A DNA stretch of 64,000 nt, taken from the NCBI RefSeq assembly GCF_021347895.1, contig NC_067113.1, forward strand, positions 40,277,474-40,341,473. Direction: 5' to 3'. Position 1 is the first letter of the stretch; every line of letters starts with the position of its first letter. Below are positions 1-13,469 of this stretch, in pieces. The notes under the pieces are model-generated. The model saw only the letters and a program-made list of their open reading frames with translations, searched no databases and was not told the DNA's origin. A program made the position numbers and the translations under genes. This stretch comes from Acanthochromis polyacanthus (lineage: Eukaryota > Chordata > Actinopteri > Pomacentridae).

Positions 1-1594
1 AGTTTACGAACAGCAACATAGCAGCTCCAACATTTCCACTGCATTGGATGATTCTCTGCTCCAGTTTACCATCACTGTTATTAAAAGAGAGCTGTCACTA
101 GTGTTCAAATGTACATTTAGTTCTTTCTTTTTAACTTGGTATTCCAAGACATGTCTGCGTTTGTTTTTTTTAGTATTGTATTGCATGCTTTATTATCTTA
201 TCTTCAATATTATATGTATTCAGTTCATTCTGCGGTATTTTGTATCTTCCCTTGTACATATTTTGACTTCTTACCTTTTCCAGCCTGGTATTTTCAACAA
301 CTTCTCTGTATATTAAGGCGTTATATTAATAAATATGCTTGCTTTTTTACCTTTTAAATCCTTTTTAGAGCACAGTAACTTTAACATGAAGTTAAAGACA
401 TACTAAAGGTGATGATTGTATTTTCCTAAGCTGACAACTGTGGCTGTTCTTTCAGGAGTTTCGGCATAACAGTGACGTGTTTATGTGGGTATGAATGTAT
501 TTGAAGTCTGACAAATCAATAGCAGTTAGGTGAATTACTGTGGGTGAAAGAGATGGCAGAATATACTGGGAGCTTTATAAGTTACTCACCATCGTCAAAG
601 TCCTTGGCTTCAGAGTAATTTACAACCTTTGTCTTCCTGTGTGTCAACAACAAACAACGTATCAGCGTCAACGGACAGTAAGAATCATCAGACAGCGTGA
701 ACTGAGGGTAATAAAAAAACGTTTTCACACCTTGTTGGTCGGTCCATTGCTTGCGAAATGATACAATTACGTTTTATGCAGTTAACAACAACGACTTTAA
801 CGTTAGATTAGCGGCTACATCGACGTGAAATGAGACATGTCCTCTCTGCCTTCAACCAGCCCGCCCGAATCAACTGGAAGTGACGCTTGTTGACGAAACT
901 GACGAACACCGGAAGCAGATTAGAAGAAAAAAAAACCAAAAAGCTTTGCACGTCTTATAATCAAACCAAACTATAAAAAGATTTATTTTGTGTATACATA
1001 TGTGAATATTTAAACAGTCCCTCCAGGAATTCGCGATGTTGTGATCGAGCGAAATCAACCAATCACCGCGAATTTTGCGCGGCCTCGCAATATTGTCCAA
1101 TCACCGCAACTTTCTTGCAATTTTGGCCCGCCTCCCGTGAGTTCAACCAATCATAGCAGCTCCCAGAGGAAACGTAATGCACGTACGCCACCGAATTACT
1201 TCCTTGTTTATGGTTTGAAGATGCAGACAATCTTCTGCATTTTGGGGAGATGTGGAAAGGTTCCTCCTTGATAAAACAGGACAGTCCATTAAAATGGGAC
1301 CCAGAGATATTATCTCAAAATTTGAACACAAAGACAAAACATTTTGCTTATAATAATAAATCTTATGACCCTAATGGGTAAGTTTCACATCCACAAAATG
1401 AAGTTTTCCAAGTCCCTACCAAACTTTGATGTATTTGTTGTAGAATTAAACTTTTATATTGACACTTTAGAGCTAATGACAAATAAGAAATGTGAAAGGA
1501 CACTTCTGTATTTTAAGAAATTATTTCCTAAAGCCTCAAAATAATAAGAAAACCAGGCACACCTTATACCATGTGCCTTATATGCACTATTATG

Positions 1595-1596
<2 letters not shown>

Positions 1597-1627
<31 letters not shown>
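1597..1627. repeat. (TA)n microsatellite
   Basis: TA run immediately before the SINE copy. Confidence 0.9.
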
Positions 1628-1630
<3 letters not shown>

Positions 1631-1985
1631 TGCTCAGTGGCGTAGTGATTAGCACTTTCGCCTTGCAGCAAGAAGATCCCTGGTTTGAATCCCGGTCTGG
1701 GCCTGGGATCTTTCTGCATGGAGTTTGCATGTTCTCCCTGAGCATGCGTGGGTTTTCTCCGGGCACTCCGGCTTCCTCCCACAGTCCAAAAACATGCTGA
1801 GGTTAATTGGTTACTCTAAATTGTCTGTAGGTGTGAATGCGAGTGTGATTGTTCGTCTGTGTATGTAGCCCTGTGACAGACTGGCGACCTGTCCTGGGTG
1901 TCCCCTGCCTTCGCCCGAGTCAGCTGGGATAGGCTCCAGCACCCCCCGCGACCCTAATGAGGATAAAGCGGTGTATAGAGGATGG
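1628..1985 (+). mobile_element. tRNA-like SINE/retroposon copy
   Basis: A-box-like TGGCGTAGTGATTAGC at 1638 and B-box GGTTTGAATCC at 1682, then the fish-repeat body GTTTGCATGTTCTCCCTG. Ends in a GGATGGATGGAT tail at 1980-1999. Not a functional tRNA gene; no cloverleaf beyond the promoter boxes. Confidence 0.6.
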
Positions 1986-1997
1986 ATGGATGGATGG

Positions 1998-2003
<6 letters not shown>

Positions 2004-2092
<89 letters not shown>
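2004..2092. repeat. (TG)n microsatellite
   Basis: About 43 TG units after the SINE's GGAT tail. Confidence 0.95.
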
Positions 2093-2095
<3 letters not shown>

Positions 2096-2230
2096 TTTAA
2101 TTTATCTTCTTCTCTTCCTTTCGGCTTTTCCCTTCAGGGGTCGCCACAGTGAATCAATTGCCTCCATCTAACCCTGTCTTCTGCATCCTCTTCTTTCTTC
2201 TCATATGCTTTGTTATATCCTGACTCTGTA
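2093..2230 (+). mobile_element. Non-LTR retroelement fragment
   Basis: TCAGGGGTCGCCACAGTGAATCA and CCTCCATCTAACCCTGTCTT form a widespread fish retroelement segment. Short 5'-truncated piece next to the TG tract. Confidence 0.5.
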
Positions 2231-3127
2231 GTTCCTTTGATTCTAAATAAAGATTTGCATTTAAAAAAAGGTTTGAAGATGCAGACATGTGTGATACTAA
2301 TGTCTCTCATTTACCAACAAAAATTACTGCTGAAGACCATGATAGACAATTAATTCACTGATGTTCTTCACCAAAGCGGAGCTAAACTGTTTTGCACCCA
2401 TGTAATACTGTGGTAGAATACAAAAAAGAAAAAAATCCTCGATTGATACAAACTTTTTTTTAAAACACGAAACATATTAGAACGGCTGAAATGAGCGGAC
2501 AACAGACCAGACAAATCACCATGATGGAAACTGTTGCATCCAGATCCATTAGAGACTGAAAGTATGAAGGTAAATTAGATTAATTATTCCACCAAAGAAC
2601 ATGGCAGAGTTATGTGACAATCAGCGTGTGTGAATCCTTCCTCTGTTACCCACATCACTCAAAAACAGACTCAGGGATTTAAATGAAGTTTTCAGGGTCG
2701 GTCAGAAATGACACAAGGACCAAATGATTAGACTTCGGCAGTGATACAGCTTAAAGTTTGGATCCACAGATTTTTTAAGGAGTCATAGGGGCACGGTGTC
2801 TGATCGCGGCACGTTAACCATGGCAACAAGTGAACGCTACCTCAGTGGCCTGCTGACGATCACATGATTGTGAAGATGATTTTCAACTTTGTTAACTTTC
2901 TGCTTCAACTTTAAACTAAATTTCCTTCACTAAGCCAGCCCTCTGGACTTCCAGTAAGCTGTGTTCCTATTGGCTGTCCAGGTGGCTGCTTGGTGTAATC
3001 AGGAACACCTGAGCAGCTCAGTGTCTTCCTGCTTTATGTCTGCAGTCAAACATTTCCTCTGCTTCTCATCACTGAACCGGGTTTGACTCCGTTGCTTTAG
3101 TTTGTTCTTTAGGCGTTGGCTTGCAGC

Positions 3128-4689
3128 TAGTGATGGCGAGATGAAGCTTCATGAAGCACTGAGGCTTTCCATCCAGTTGGTTCACTCATGGTTCGAAGCT
3201 TCATGGTGCTTCATTTGCTCTACTGCGCCATCAAGTGGACAAATAAAAGTAAAACAGGCAGAGTGCCTATAATGACACACTGGCTTTGCTATGTGAAGCT
3301 TTGAATTGTGTTTAAATGATAATGCCAATAAACATATAATATACTTAATATAGTGTCTGTTTTTCCTGACAGCAGAGATAGAGAGGAAAGTGGAAACAAA
3401 TGGGGAGAGATTTGAGATCTGTAGTTTGACTGCTTGATTGAGGTCAGGTTCTGGATCTCTGTAAAGTGTTTAAATACTTTTAATTGTAATAAGGGTGACA
3501 TAAATAAAATGTACTTGTGCTTCTTTTTGTTTTGTGACTGTGCTTGTGGTATCATTGCAAAACTAAAGTAGGGACAGCATTTTATTTGATATTATTCAAA
3601 AATATGAGAATTTTTCCACAGAGCTGGGATTTAGGTGGTTTCTTTTTTTTGGACAATATTTCTCCAGCTCCTTGGAACACCTCACCTTTAATAAAATCAT
3701 ACATATTAGGACTGATAGTTCAATATATGGCAGGTATCCAATATATTATGAGTTTTCCCACATAAAAACCTTATGAGTAGTCAACTCAAAATACTCCCAC
3801 ACGGGTGAGGACTTCCTCTTTCTTCCTTGCTCCATCTGTGAGAGAGTATTTGTGATACAACCAACAAACATGGAACTGGCAGGAATTTGAATGTTCTTAC
3901 AGTGTTTTCTTGTAAAATCACTGTCACCACAATATAAATATAAATATATTTATATATGCACCATCACATGAATTAATCATTACCCAACACCAGTGTATAG
4001 TTTACAGCTCATTTTATTAATAATAAATAAAACTTTTGTACATATTTCACTTACACATGTTGTCTTTCAGAATAGGTAACACAGAAACTAACACATGCTT
4101 TGCAGGCCCTGCTGTAGAACTGTGGCTCCCAGTGACTTCTTTACATACACGTCAGTGTCTAGTTCCCATGGGACTGAAGAAGGTGACAGAAGGTGCAGAC
4201 ACCAAATACAGGAGTGACATTTACAAATGGTAAAACTGACACACACAAACACCCATAATTTTACACAACCCATAAACCAATGTAAAAGAAAAAAATATAT
4301 AATGCCTCACATCAAAGCACTGCAGTTGGGAAATAATCTAAACTGCTGCTCTTCCTACACTTCTCCTACTCCTCCAGCTACTGCTATTTCACACCGAATA
4401 ATACTAACTAATAATACTTACTGAATAATACTAACTACAACTCGCTCTCACTCCTCTCTCCACAAACGCCAACAACACCCACAGTGGGGCTCGAGATCTG
4501 AAACGTTTTTATGGGACAGCGATACGTTGAACGAACCAATCACGTGATCTGCACAAACCGAGGCCTCGTTTGTCATCGGTCACGTGACTTTTTCAGAAGC
4601 GACCCAAGCCTCGAAGCGAAGCTTCATCTGACACGCCCACTTTTACTCGAGACACGCCTCGATGCCTCGGTTCATTTGTCCCATCACTA
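3128..4689. mobile_element. hAT-like non-autonomous element, 1.56 kb
   Basis: Ends TAGTGATGG / CCATCACTA, flanked by a perfect 8-bp duplication CTTGCAGC (3120-3127 and 4690-4697), the hAT signature. Sub-terminal repeats of GAAGCTTCAT type occur at both ends. No recognisable transposase. Confidence 0.85.
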
Positions 4690-4697
4690 CTTGCAGC

Positions 4698-5689
4698 TTC
4701 CAGCAGTAAAATCCTCTTTAATGTGTTTCTTGGTGTGTTTTAGGGCTTTGTACTGGATAGTTTTCTTGGTAAATGTGGTTCTTTAGCCACAGTTAGCACA
4801 TGGTGCTAATGTGTGCAGTGATTAGTGGATTTGGTGCAGCTGAGTTGTGTCTTTATCTTGGCTGTAGTGAGTCTTTAGAGGTTTTTGGTCAGACACATTC
4901 TGTATTCTTGTTTGTGAACCAATGTTGGTTGTCCAGAAAGTAAGAGTTCCTGTCCTGATTCTCTGTTTAAAGAGCTTCTCTGGTAGGCTGCAGGAGACTT
5001 TAGCGTTTGGGTTGTGCTAGTTTGGTTTTTGTACAGTTTCATTTGGACGACTATCTTGAGGCCCCTCCATGTGGTTTAGTGAGGTTTTCTGGAACAGTTC
5101 TACAAAGCAACCTGCAGCAGAAGAGACTTTGAGAGTTTTTAGGAAGTTCTGGAGAGCAGCACAAACATTTGTCAGCAGTTTGAGCAGGAGAAGGTGAGCT
5201 TCAGAGTAGAAATGAGAAGGAAACCTTGTTGACCCGTGTGGTGAGGTCCTGTACCAAGAGTTTGAGCAGGTTGTGAAGAGTCTGTAGTTCTTTGGTCTGA
5301 AAGCACCAGAAGAGTCGACTCGTTAAAGGAGAAAACAGGCGATATTGTTGGTTTCCTTAGACTGAATATCAAGTTTTTATTTTAAATGATTTACTGTGAG
5401 CCCAAGAAGACTTCAATAAACTCCTCCATACCCTGAACACAACATATTTTATTACCGTGTTAAATCTTTTTTTAAAATGTTTTTGGGTTTTAATCATAGT
5501 TTTTTTTCTCTTTGCTTGTGTAGTTTTGTCATCTGTGTGAAAGGTTCTAAACAAATAAAGTTGAATTGATAAACTGAATAAGTGACTAACTCATGATTGT
5601 GACAACAGAAGTATTTTTTTTATTGTGATTTAAGGGTTTGTTTCATTTTTAAGGCTGGGGTTAAAATCTTGATAGAAAAAAAAATTTAA
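4698..5689. other. No gene recognised
   Basis: AT-rich intergenic sequence with only short open frames and no family similarity I can name. Confidence 0.6.
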
Positions 5690-6140
5690 AGTAATTAAAT
5701 CAAAGGAAAAAGCATTTAATACAATAAAACTTTTTTTAAAAATTAAACAATACAATAAAATATATTAGACAAAATATTTAATTCGATACAAAACGTAATT
5801 AAAATATTAAACATTAAAGATGAAATATTTTAGATAATTTAAAAATGCAATTAAACAAGAAGAATAGTAAACCTTTAAAAAGACAAAACATTTAATTAAA
5901 AAATTAAATGTTTATTTGGAAAATTAAATCTTGGACAATAAAATTTTAAATGGGAATTTAACAGAAAATACAATGAAGCATTTAAAAAGAAAATTAAACA
6001 TTAAAAGGTGATAAAATATTTAAAAAGAAAAAAAATTAAACATTAGGAAAGAGAAGGAAGTTTTTCAAGCAAGCCGATAAAAAAAACAAAAAAACAACAA
6101 CAATTAAACATTAAAAAGACAAAACATTTCAAAATCAAAT
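5690..6140. repeat. AT-rich degenerate tandem tract
   Basis: Repeated ATTAAACATTAAAAAGACAA-like units with variable spacing; no coding potential. Confidence 0.6.
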
Positions 6141-6180
6141 CAGGCATTAGAAGGTATGAGTAAGGTCATCTGAAAATAGT

Positions 6181-6248
6181 AGGGCTGGACCCGAACATCC
6201 GAATATTCGTTAGCTACGGCGGTATCCGGATATTCGGGTACGGGTAGT
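6181..6248. mobile_element. Fragment of the GAATATTCGG hAT-like MITE
   Basis: AGGGCTGGACCCGAACATCC followed by a TATCCGGATATTCGGGTA end; internally deleted to about 70 bp. Confidence 0.65.
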
Positions 6249-6784
6249 CTGCAGCGTTTATTTCAGTAAACACTCATGGTGAGGACAACATATGCTACCT
6301 GCCACCTGGTGTCTTTGTGCTTCCTCTTCTTCAGAGGAAACCTCAGCTTCCTCTTGCCAATAATAAAAAAAGGGACATTTTGGGACACTGCATGCCAAAG
6401 AGAGTCTAAAGCAGTTATTCATCCTCACACCTACAGTATGGGGCTGCCAAACCGAGGTTTGCATGGCCTCACATGTACAGTAGGTGTGTGTGGGAGGGAA
6501 CCAGACTGAAAAATAAACATCACTTAGTTAAAAATATATTTGGAGATGTCTTTAACAAAGGTAAAATACATTTTCATTTTGTTCAACCTTTGTTTTAAGT
6601 CTTACATTCAGGATGTAACTGTCACTTATGATAGGCTGTCTGGCTCTCACAGTTTTTGCAGATTAATTGTTGGATTGTACATCAAATTTTACCACTTTGC
6701 ATCGATATGTACTGGCTTTAAGACTGAATTTTGTTTCTCCTTTTACAGTGAGTTCTCTCCACAGCAGCAGTCCAATCAAAGCAA

Positions 6785-7230
6785 ACAATCAAAGTTGATC
6801 TCTGGAGCACTTTACAACAGCCCAAAGGGAGACCAAAGTGCCTCACAGGGAAACACAAGAAAATAACTTAAAGTACAGTAACTTAAAACAGGACAAACAC
6901 CTGCAGGCAAATTTAGAATAGTCAATTAACCTCGGCATGGTTACTGTGGAAAGAAAGCCAGGCATGCATAGGGAGAACATGCAAACTCCACGCAGAAAGA
7001 CAGCGGGAAGGCCGGGACACGAACCGGTGATCTTCTAGCTGCAAGGCGAAAGTGCTAACCGCCACTCCCATGTGCAGCCCATAAAACATACAATACAATA
7101 AAATAAATAGCAATAAAACAGCACTAAAATATAGCATCTAAAAGAAAAAATAAACCGTCACCATGCTGCTAGGTATGAAGCCGTTGTAAACAGGAAGGTT
7201 TTGAGTTGACCCAGGTCAGTGATGGTCCAG
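6785..7230 (-). mobile_element. Retroposon fragments with a reversed copy of the 1.6-kb SINE
   Basis: 6915-7080 is the inverted and diverged counterpart of 1628-1830 (GAGAACATGCAAACTCCACGC, CTAGCTGCAAGGCGAAAGTG). Flanks at 6785-6900 and 7150-7230 (GAGCACTTTACAACAGCC; GAAGCCGTTGTAAACAGG) look like another non-LTR repeat. Confidence 0.55.
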
Positions 7231-10200
7231 CAGATGGCAGCATGATCCTGATGCCTCAGCACTTTGGATCACAGAGGTACAGAGCCTGACCGGCTGATTG
7301 ACACGGACCTGACATATCCTCTGCCATCCAGTCGCCCACGTTCAGGGCGGAAGCAATCACGGCCTCCCTCTGAAGTGCACTGAAAGGGAAATCACCCCAT
7401 TTTTTAACTGCACTTCTAAGAGAGCAGCGGCCGTACCGAGGGTTGTCATTTTCCCTTTCTTGAGTGGGTGGCTGTCGGCTGCGGTTTGTCACACAGCGGA
7501 CCTGGAGGAGAAGTTTAGAGATGTGATGGTCCGTGTCTTCGGACCCAGACATGGAAGGGAGACATGCAGCCGTGGGGCCAAAAGGTCCTGTGGTCACACA
7601 TTCCTAAACTCCTCCAGCGCTGCCTACATCCCTGACTAAAATATCAGATCCAGTCATGCAAACACTGCGGTCAAAACATCACGCTTCCATTCACACATAT
7701 AGATGTTTATATTGTGTTTGTGCCAGGTGGCTTGTTTACCACTTGATTAATCATCATTTTTAGGTAATAATGAGATGGCAGCGCTCTTCTCCATATATAC
7801 GTCACGTCTCTTTTTAACCACAGGAAATAATGCACATTTATGTTGCTGAAATGAAAATCGCCACGCCTCCACTCCTACAGAGTCACATGAACGCCGGTAG
7901 GGAACAAAACGTGATATTTTGATTCTTCGCAAAACTAAAAGCAGAAAAACCCTCTAAGATTACGACTCAAGTAAATGTTGTGTACTGAAATCTGTCCCGA
8001 GTTAAAAAAATATTTAGGTATGTGACACTGTAAAAAAAAAAAGTCTGTGATTTTCACAGAGTTCCTCCTTTTGATTTTACATTTTTTCTGTTTTTTTTTT
8101 TAGAACATTGCAAACTCAGTGATTCACAACAGTGATGTGAATGCATCTTTAAGGAAAATGTAAATGTTTTGATATAAAAAGACTGTTGAAATACATCAGA
8201 CAGTTATTTTATTTCACAGATATATCCTTTTTCTTCAACAAGTGAAACTGTTAAATTTGAATACTGTGGACACCGCTCGTTTTTGTTACATCTTACATAT
8301 TATAACTGTTTTCTTTACTAAAGTAGAGCTTTATCATCACTATTATTGCTCCTAAAGGTGTAAACATTGTTTGTTTAACAAGAGACAGTACTTGTATATC
8401 CGAAGAAAGCACCAGAAATGTGCAGAAAGTCGCTTTGAATGCATTTTTTCAAAGGAAAAGGGTCGGTGTTTTAGTCCACTGTGACTGTGATTTTTAACTT
8501 CTGGGTCAAAAAAGACAGACAATCTGTGAACCCTGTTGATGTACAGCTTGGATGAAAATATAAACAAAGACAATGTTTCACTCTTTCTGATGTTGGGATC
8601 ACGTCAGAAAAATAATTTCAAGTCGAAAAGAGGTCATTTAGGGGTTTTATCTGCTGTTAATCATAGTGGGGGTTAAAAATCCCAAATGCAAGCACAAGTA
8701 CTCTATCGTTCTGCGATTTACTTTTGCAGGAACAACACACAACTAAAAGTATTAGCACCATAGCTTGCTATGCTAGCAGCTGGTGTACATTTGTTAGCAT
8801 CATTCATGCAAACTGCAAGCAATTTCAACAAATAAAAAAGGCTCAGAAAGTAGCAGAGCAGCTATTCTCTCTATAACTTCCTTCTTCTAAATTTCCATTT
8901 ATCCTTGTTAGATTTAATCGCTGAATTGTCTAGTAACTTGCAACAGGTTGTGATATTTAACAAACATATTCTTCCCCGTCTGGCTCCAGTCTGCAGCATC
9001 ACCAGCCTATTTTGAAAGGAGACGTGCAGCTGGATTTACTCGCCTAGCTGGCAGTCGTGAGGTCATCAGCGCCTTAATTTGAGCTTGTTAGTTGGAAGTG
9101 GTCAGGACGCAGCTTTCCCCCTCAACCACTGATGTGAATGCCATCATTATGTGCTGTATAGCAGCTCAGACTGGTAGTTTGTGTGGGGCTCTGCCAGTCC
9201 AGCCCTGATGTCCCTGTATGGTTGTTCCGCAGGCGGAGACTGTCATGTTGTTATTTACATTCCACGCAGGGCCGAGAAAAAATAGACCTCTTCTTCACTG
9301 GTGAGATATTTTATCATGTCACTGCTGCACTTTGCTCCCTTACCGTGTGCAATTACTTTTCACCTCATGTAAAGAGTCTTGCACATCTTCTGTGCATATG
9401 TAGGTTCTCAGTGTTTTTGCACTGTGTTTCTATTTATTCTGTATTGTCTTTTAACTTTTTTCTCTCATGTAGAGCTGCTGTAACAGTGAACTTTCCCCAC
9501 TGTGGGATCAGTAAAGTTTATCTTATGCAAAAGATTGTCATATCTTGCATGAATAGCATTGAAGTGATCCTTGAGTGGGGATTTGTTCCTACAGTCTGCT
9601 GATAAACTGTGTTATTACGCTGCAAGCTTGGTGTATTTTTAGTCCTGCATGAAGACAAAGTGCTCTGTCAAAGACCGCCTTCATTGGTAGGGGGCACCAG
9701 TTATTTACAAGCCTTAGACTAAATACGCCTTGATGAGCTTTTAGCGTTTCGGATATCCGGCGATGCAGTTGTGTCAGCGTGGAGTTGTTATTGTAACCTA
9801 GAAATGGCCTTGCGTCAGACGTCTTCAGGCATGGAGCGGCGGCCGCAGCAGCCACGGCTTCGGCTTCAGCGAACCAGAGTGGGCAGACAGATCTGTCAGT
9901 CAGTGGCTTCCGGAGTTTGTTGTCTTTTTTGGAGCACACACGCGGCAGCCTAATTGCAAGGGAGATGAGAGACCGCAGGGGAACAATCACGCAGAGAGTC
10001 GAGGAAGTGTGGGCTAGTGACTGCACAAACTGGAGCTGATTGTATAGAAGGCATGGCATCACCCACAGCAATGCAGCACGGGCTTCAGCTCTGGATTTCT
10101 TTTGTTTTTTGTTGCACAATTGATTGTGATAGTCGGAGACACAGTGGACCTGGTCATGGGTTTATCACGCAGGATGAATGGTGTCGATGACTTAATGATT

Positions 10201-10233
10201 TCACAGATGTCTCAACACGGTATCCAGTAATTT
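7231..10233. other. Intergenic, no gene recognised
   Basis: Short frames without codon structure or splice-linked neighbours. The 176-codon minus-strand frame at 10119-9589 has no recognisable domain. No transposon ends were seen. Confidence 0.6.
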
Positions 10234-10235
10234 TA

Positions 10236-10313
10236 CACCCCCTGTCAAAAGTTTTGAGACGGGTTCTCATTTATTTGAATGAGAAAGTGTCTCAGAACTT
10301 TTGACAGGGAGTG
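10236..10313. mobile_element. 78-bp mariner-type MITE
   Basis: Ends CACCCCCTGTCAAAAGTTTT / AACTTTTGACAGGGAGTG between TA dinucleotides (10234-10235, 10314-10315). Nearly all inverted repeat. Confidence 0.75.
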
Positions 10314-10850
10314 TAGGTTCAATTGCAACATGTGGAATTTGTTTTTTTAGGCCTTTCTGTGTCCCAATGTGGACTAAAAATGTCTAGTTTTGGTAATAAA
10401 TTGGACATCGATGGGAATACCGTTCACAAGCTGCAAACATGTACTCATATGCAAGTTCACTATGACATGAACACACACACAGTTATGGAGAAAATGATCA
10501 AACAACCCTTGTTTTGTTCAGTTTCTTGTTCATTTTAATGCCTGGTACCACTAAAGGTACATTTATTTGGACAAATGTAATGATAGCAACAAAAAAAGCT
10601 CATGAGCGTTTAATTTAAGAGCTGGTATTTAGATATTTTCTGTGGTTTTCTTGAAATTAACCAAAATCACTTAAGTTCTTATATGAAAAGGTGTGGCTTT
10701 GTGCTGACAAAAACAGTGGTTTTAGGCATTTCATGTTCTCTTTTCTGTCTGTTTTAGTCACATGAGACACACAGGGGTTAGTGGTTTTTTTTTTTTGCAT
10801 AATCACTCTTTTTGATGACAACGGTGGTCTAATTGTTTTTTCCAGGACTG
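10314..10850. mobile_element. Mariner-like non-autonomous fragment (right end only)
   Basis: Ends TTTTTTCCAGGACTG followed by TA. The body (TGCCTGGTACCACTAAAGGT, GTTTTAGTCACATGAGACAC) resembles a common fish mariner-type repeat from memory. No matching left end was found. Confidence 0.5.
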
Positions 10851-11732
10851 TAATGTGGCCCTAGTATTTTTATCTGATTTGACTTAGTCATATAGTTCTA
10901 AAATAGTGAAATAATTCAGTATTTTACAGAAGAAAAAACCCTGAAAAAATAATAAAACTAAAACACCATCAATTTTACTCATCAAAGCATGTTTACAAGA
11001 GTTAAATACAAATTCAATGATAAAATCTAATAATTTAATGCCCTAGCATAAATGCAACATTACTGATATTCCCTTGGATACCATTTGAGTCTCGATGAGA
11101 TTTATTTATCTATGAATCCACTTTGGCTCCAAAAACCGCTCTGCTAACACAAAACAAGAGCAGCACAGCAGAAGAGCAAAAGCTGAATAAAAGAAAAGCA
11201 TTTCTCGGTGCTGAATCATCCTGACAACCTGCTGCTCGTGCTTTTGGGCGCCAATATCAGGTCCCGGATGAGGAATGTCGGCGTGATTACGTGTGTCGAC
11301 GGGTCAGTGGGGATAAAAACAGCATCAAAGGGCCGGCAATAATTCAACGCTGCCCGTTTTACACCTTTCAAAATAGCATCCGTAACGCAGCATTGTCTCC
11401 TGTGGCCCAGCGTGGCGCTTGAAGGGCACTCGGGGGGCAGTCTCATTAGGGCGACCTTTCAACGGGCAGGTCAGGGGCAAAAGCACACGAGCACATGAGA
11501 CCTCGCTGAGCTGTGTCTCGTCATGCCTGGGATGCAGAGCTCTCACTGTTGTTGATGGATCGGCTATCTGAGATTCCCCTGTGCCGCGAAACACACGGCC
11601 ATCTTTAATGGTCAATAAGTGTCCGCATGCTTCTGACTGCAGCGGCCTCTCAGTGAGCTGCCCCACGAGGAATAATCCTGCTCAGTAAACATGCAACCCT
11701 ATGTTAAGTAGAGGAAAATACTCACAAGTTTT

Positions 11733-12174
11733 CACTGTCCTGCGGGTCAAATTGACCTGTTTTAAAGTTTGAAAATGTGAAAAAAAATGAAACTTCTGGT
11801 GTCCACATTTTAGGGAAATTTTTGAACATTTTTTGGTGGAAAAAAACAGAAACATTAAAAAAAATTCCCTGGATTTTCGTTGTTTTTTGTGAATGTTCTT
11901 AAGAAAACATAAGCAATTTCACTAATATTTTTAGGATTTTTTTTGGAAGATTTTTACTCACTTTTTGAAAATATTTACAAGAATTTTCTTGCCAAATTTG
12001 GGAGATTTTTTTAAATAAAACTTTAAGGGAAACTTTTAAGGAATTATTATAATTTTCTTCCTGAAAGTTTTGCAAAGTTTCTGAAATTTGGGGGATTTTT
12101 TGCTCAATTTTTGGATTTTTTTCTAATAAGGAAATAATATTTTTTGGAGTCCGTAAATGAGGACAACAGGAGGG
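11733..12174. mobile_element. piggyBac-like MITE copy 1
   Basis: Member of a six-copy AT-rich family with ends CCCTCCTGTTGTCCTC / GGTCAAATTGACC...; the right end is followed by TTAA (12175-12178). The left end is truncated and the central palindrome is partly lost. Confidence 0.75.
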
Positions 12175-13469
12175 TTAACATTTGATCAGTTGGTGAAGAA
12201 ACTCGCTGCAATCTGTAGCAGATGCACTGACAACGCATGTTATTTTAATATTCCACTGAGATACGCCATCTGCAATGCAGAGGGTGACACAGTTTACCAC
12301 GTTCAGCCGAGCACCTGGACGACACATCGTGCATCTAAAGAGGCCAGTATGCTTCTGTAAACAATCACTGCACCAAGATTTGTGCATTTATGTGGCGCAG
12401 GGAATCAATACCCTAAGTAAAAAGACTTCTCACAAGTTTCATTCAAAGTAAAGTGTCATTGATCTTGTTCAAACTACTTGCCAGTGTCCAATGCTGCAAT
12501 GCAGTGAGGTGTCATCTCTGATAGAGACAGATTGTCTTAGCTTCTGTTTGACACCAGAGGGCGACGTCCACATGTGAGAGGAACAGCTAGAGGAGCAGTT
12601 ATGGACGTTTCACAGCTCATCTCCAGTAAACCACACTTTGTTTACATATCTTTGGTTATCTTACCAGCATGAGGCTGATGTGTGAAGCTGCGCCTTTTAT
12701 CGCTTACATACAGCGACTAACAGTAGATGGGAGCTTATCTACTGGAATATATGGATATAGAACTGAACTATAAATAACTACAAAGACACAACATGCAGCA
12801 CTACAATCATTTTCCATTTTCCATTCTCCTCCATTGCTCTTGTTATTCCACACCTGCCCACCAGTCGTCACTACTGCTCACACAGCTGCTCCGTTTTTTC
12901 CTCAGTCAGCAATCGGTCAGTTTCTGCCAAGTCATCTAGAGCACAGTGTTGCTTCAGTGTCTCAGCCTTTACCCTGTTCTGTTCTGTTGCTCAGTATGCA
13001 GATGTCTGTTTTACTGGCTGTGATGTCATCAAAGAGGCCTGTAAAGGTGGTAATAGTAAGAATTGATTCAGGAAAAATGTGGGTCTCCTGTCAAAACTGA
13101 TGACAGACTTCCATCATTTAGCCCTTTTTAGCTTCTTAATTGGAAAAAAAAAAAAAACGGCTGAAACAAAGACGTCACTTCTTGTTTTGTAGTGAAAGCA
13201 GCTTTTAGTGCAGGAAAACTGCAGCTTTGCCTTTTATTTGCTAGTAAACGACTTTATTTAAACCAGCAGTGTGGAGCTTTTGTTTCTCTCTTGTGGCAGT
13301 GACAGTAATCACACCATGCGTTTAAGGTGTTTTCCTTGCTGTCAGATTTTTTCTTTCTTTTTTTTAAACTGCAGTACTTCCTTTGAAGAGCAGGTTTCTC
13401 TTTTACAAAGGTCTTCACTCTACCTAGGTTTCCCCAACAATACGTCTCATTAGTACAGGAGTGTATTGA

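Larger units (their letters stand above)
1015..2480 (+). mobile_element. Decayed DNA-transposon-like sequence, interrupted
   Basis: Starts CAGTCCCTCCAGGAATTCGCG and contains several CCAATCA boxes. GGTTTGAAGATGCAGAC occurs at about 1212 and again at 2269, with coding-like text after it (GEMWKGSSLIKQDSPLKWDP; later KITAEDHDRQLIH). The SINE, TG tract and LINE fragment at 1628-2230 sit between the two parts. No right end was seen. Confidence 0.4.

Noticed and set aside
1638..1700. tRNA gene candidate (A and B boxes present)
   Set aside because: No acceptor stem or cloverleaf and a SINE-type body and tail follow; it is a retroposon.
9589..10119. 176-codon minus-strand open frame
   Set aside because: No domain, no plausible splice partners, poly-Ala from a repeat-like stretch. 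Probably chance.
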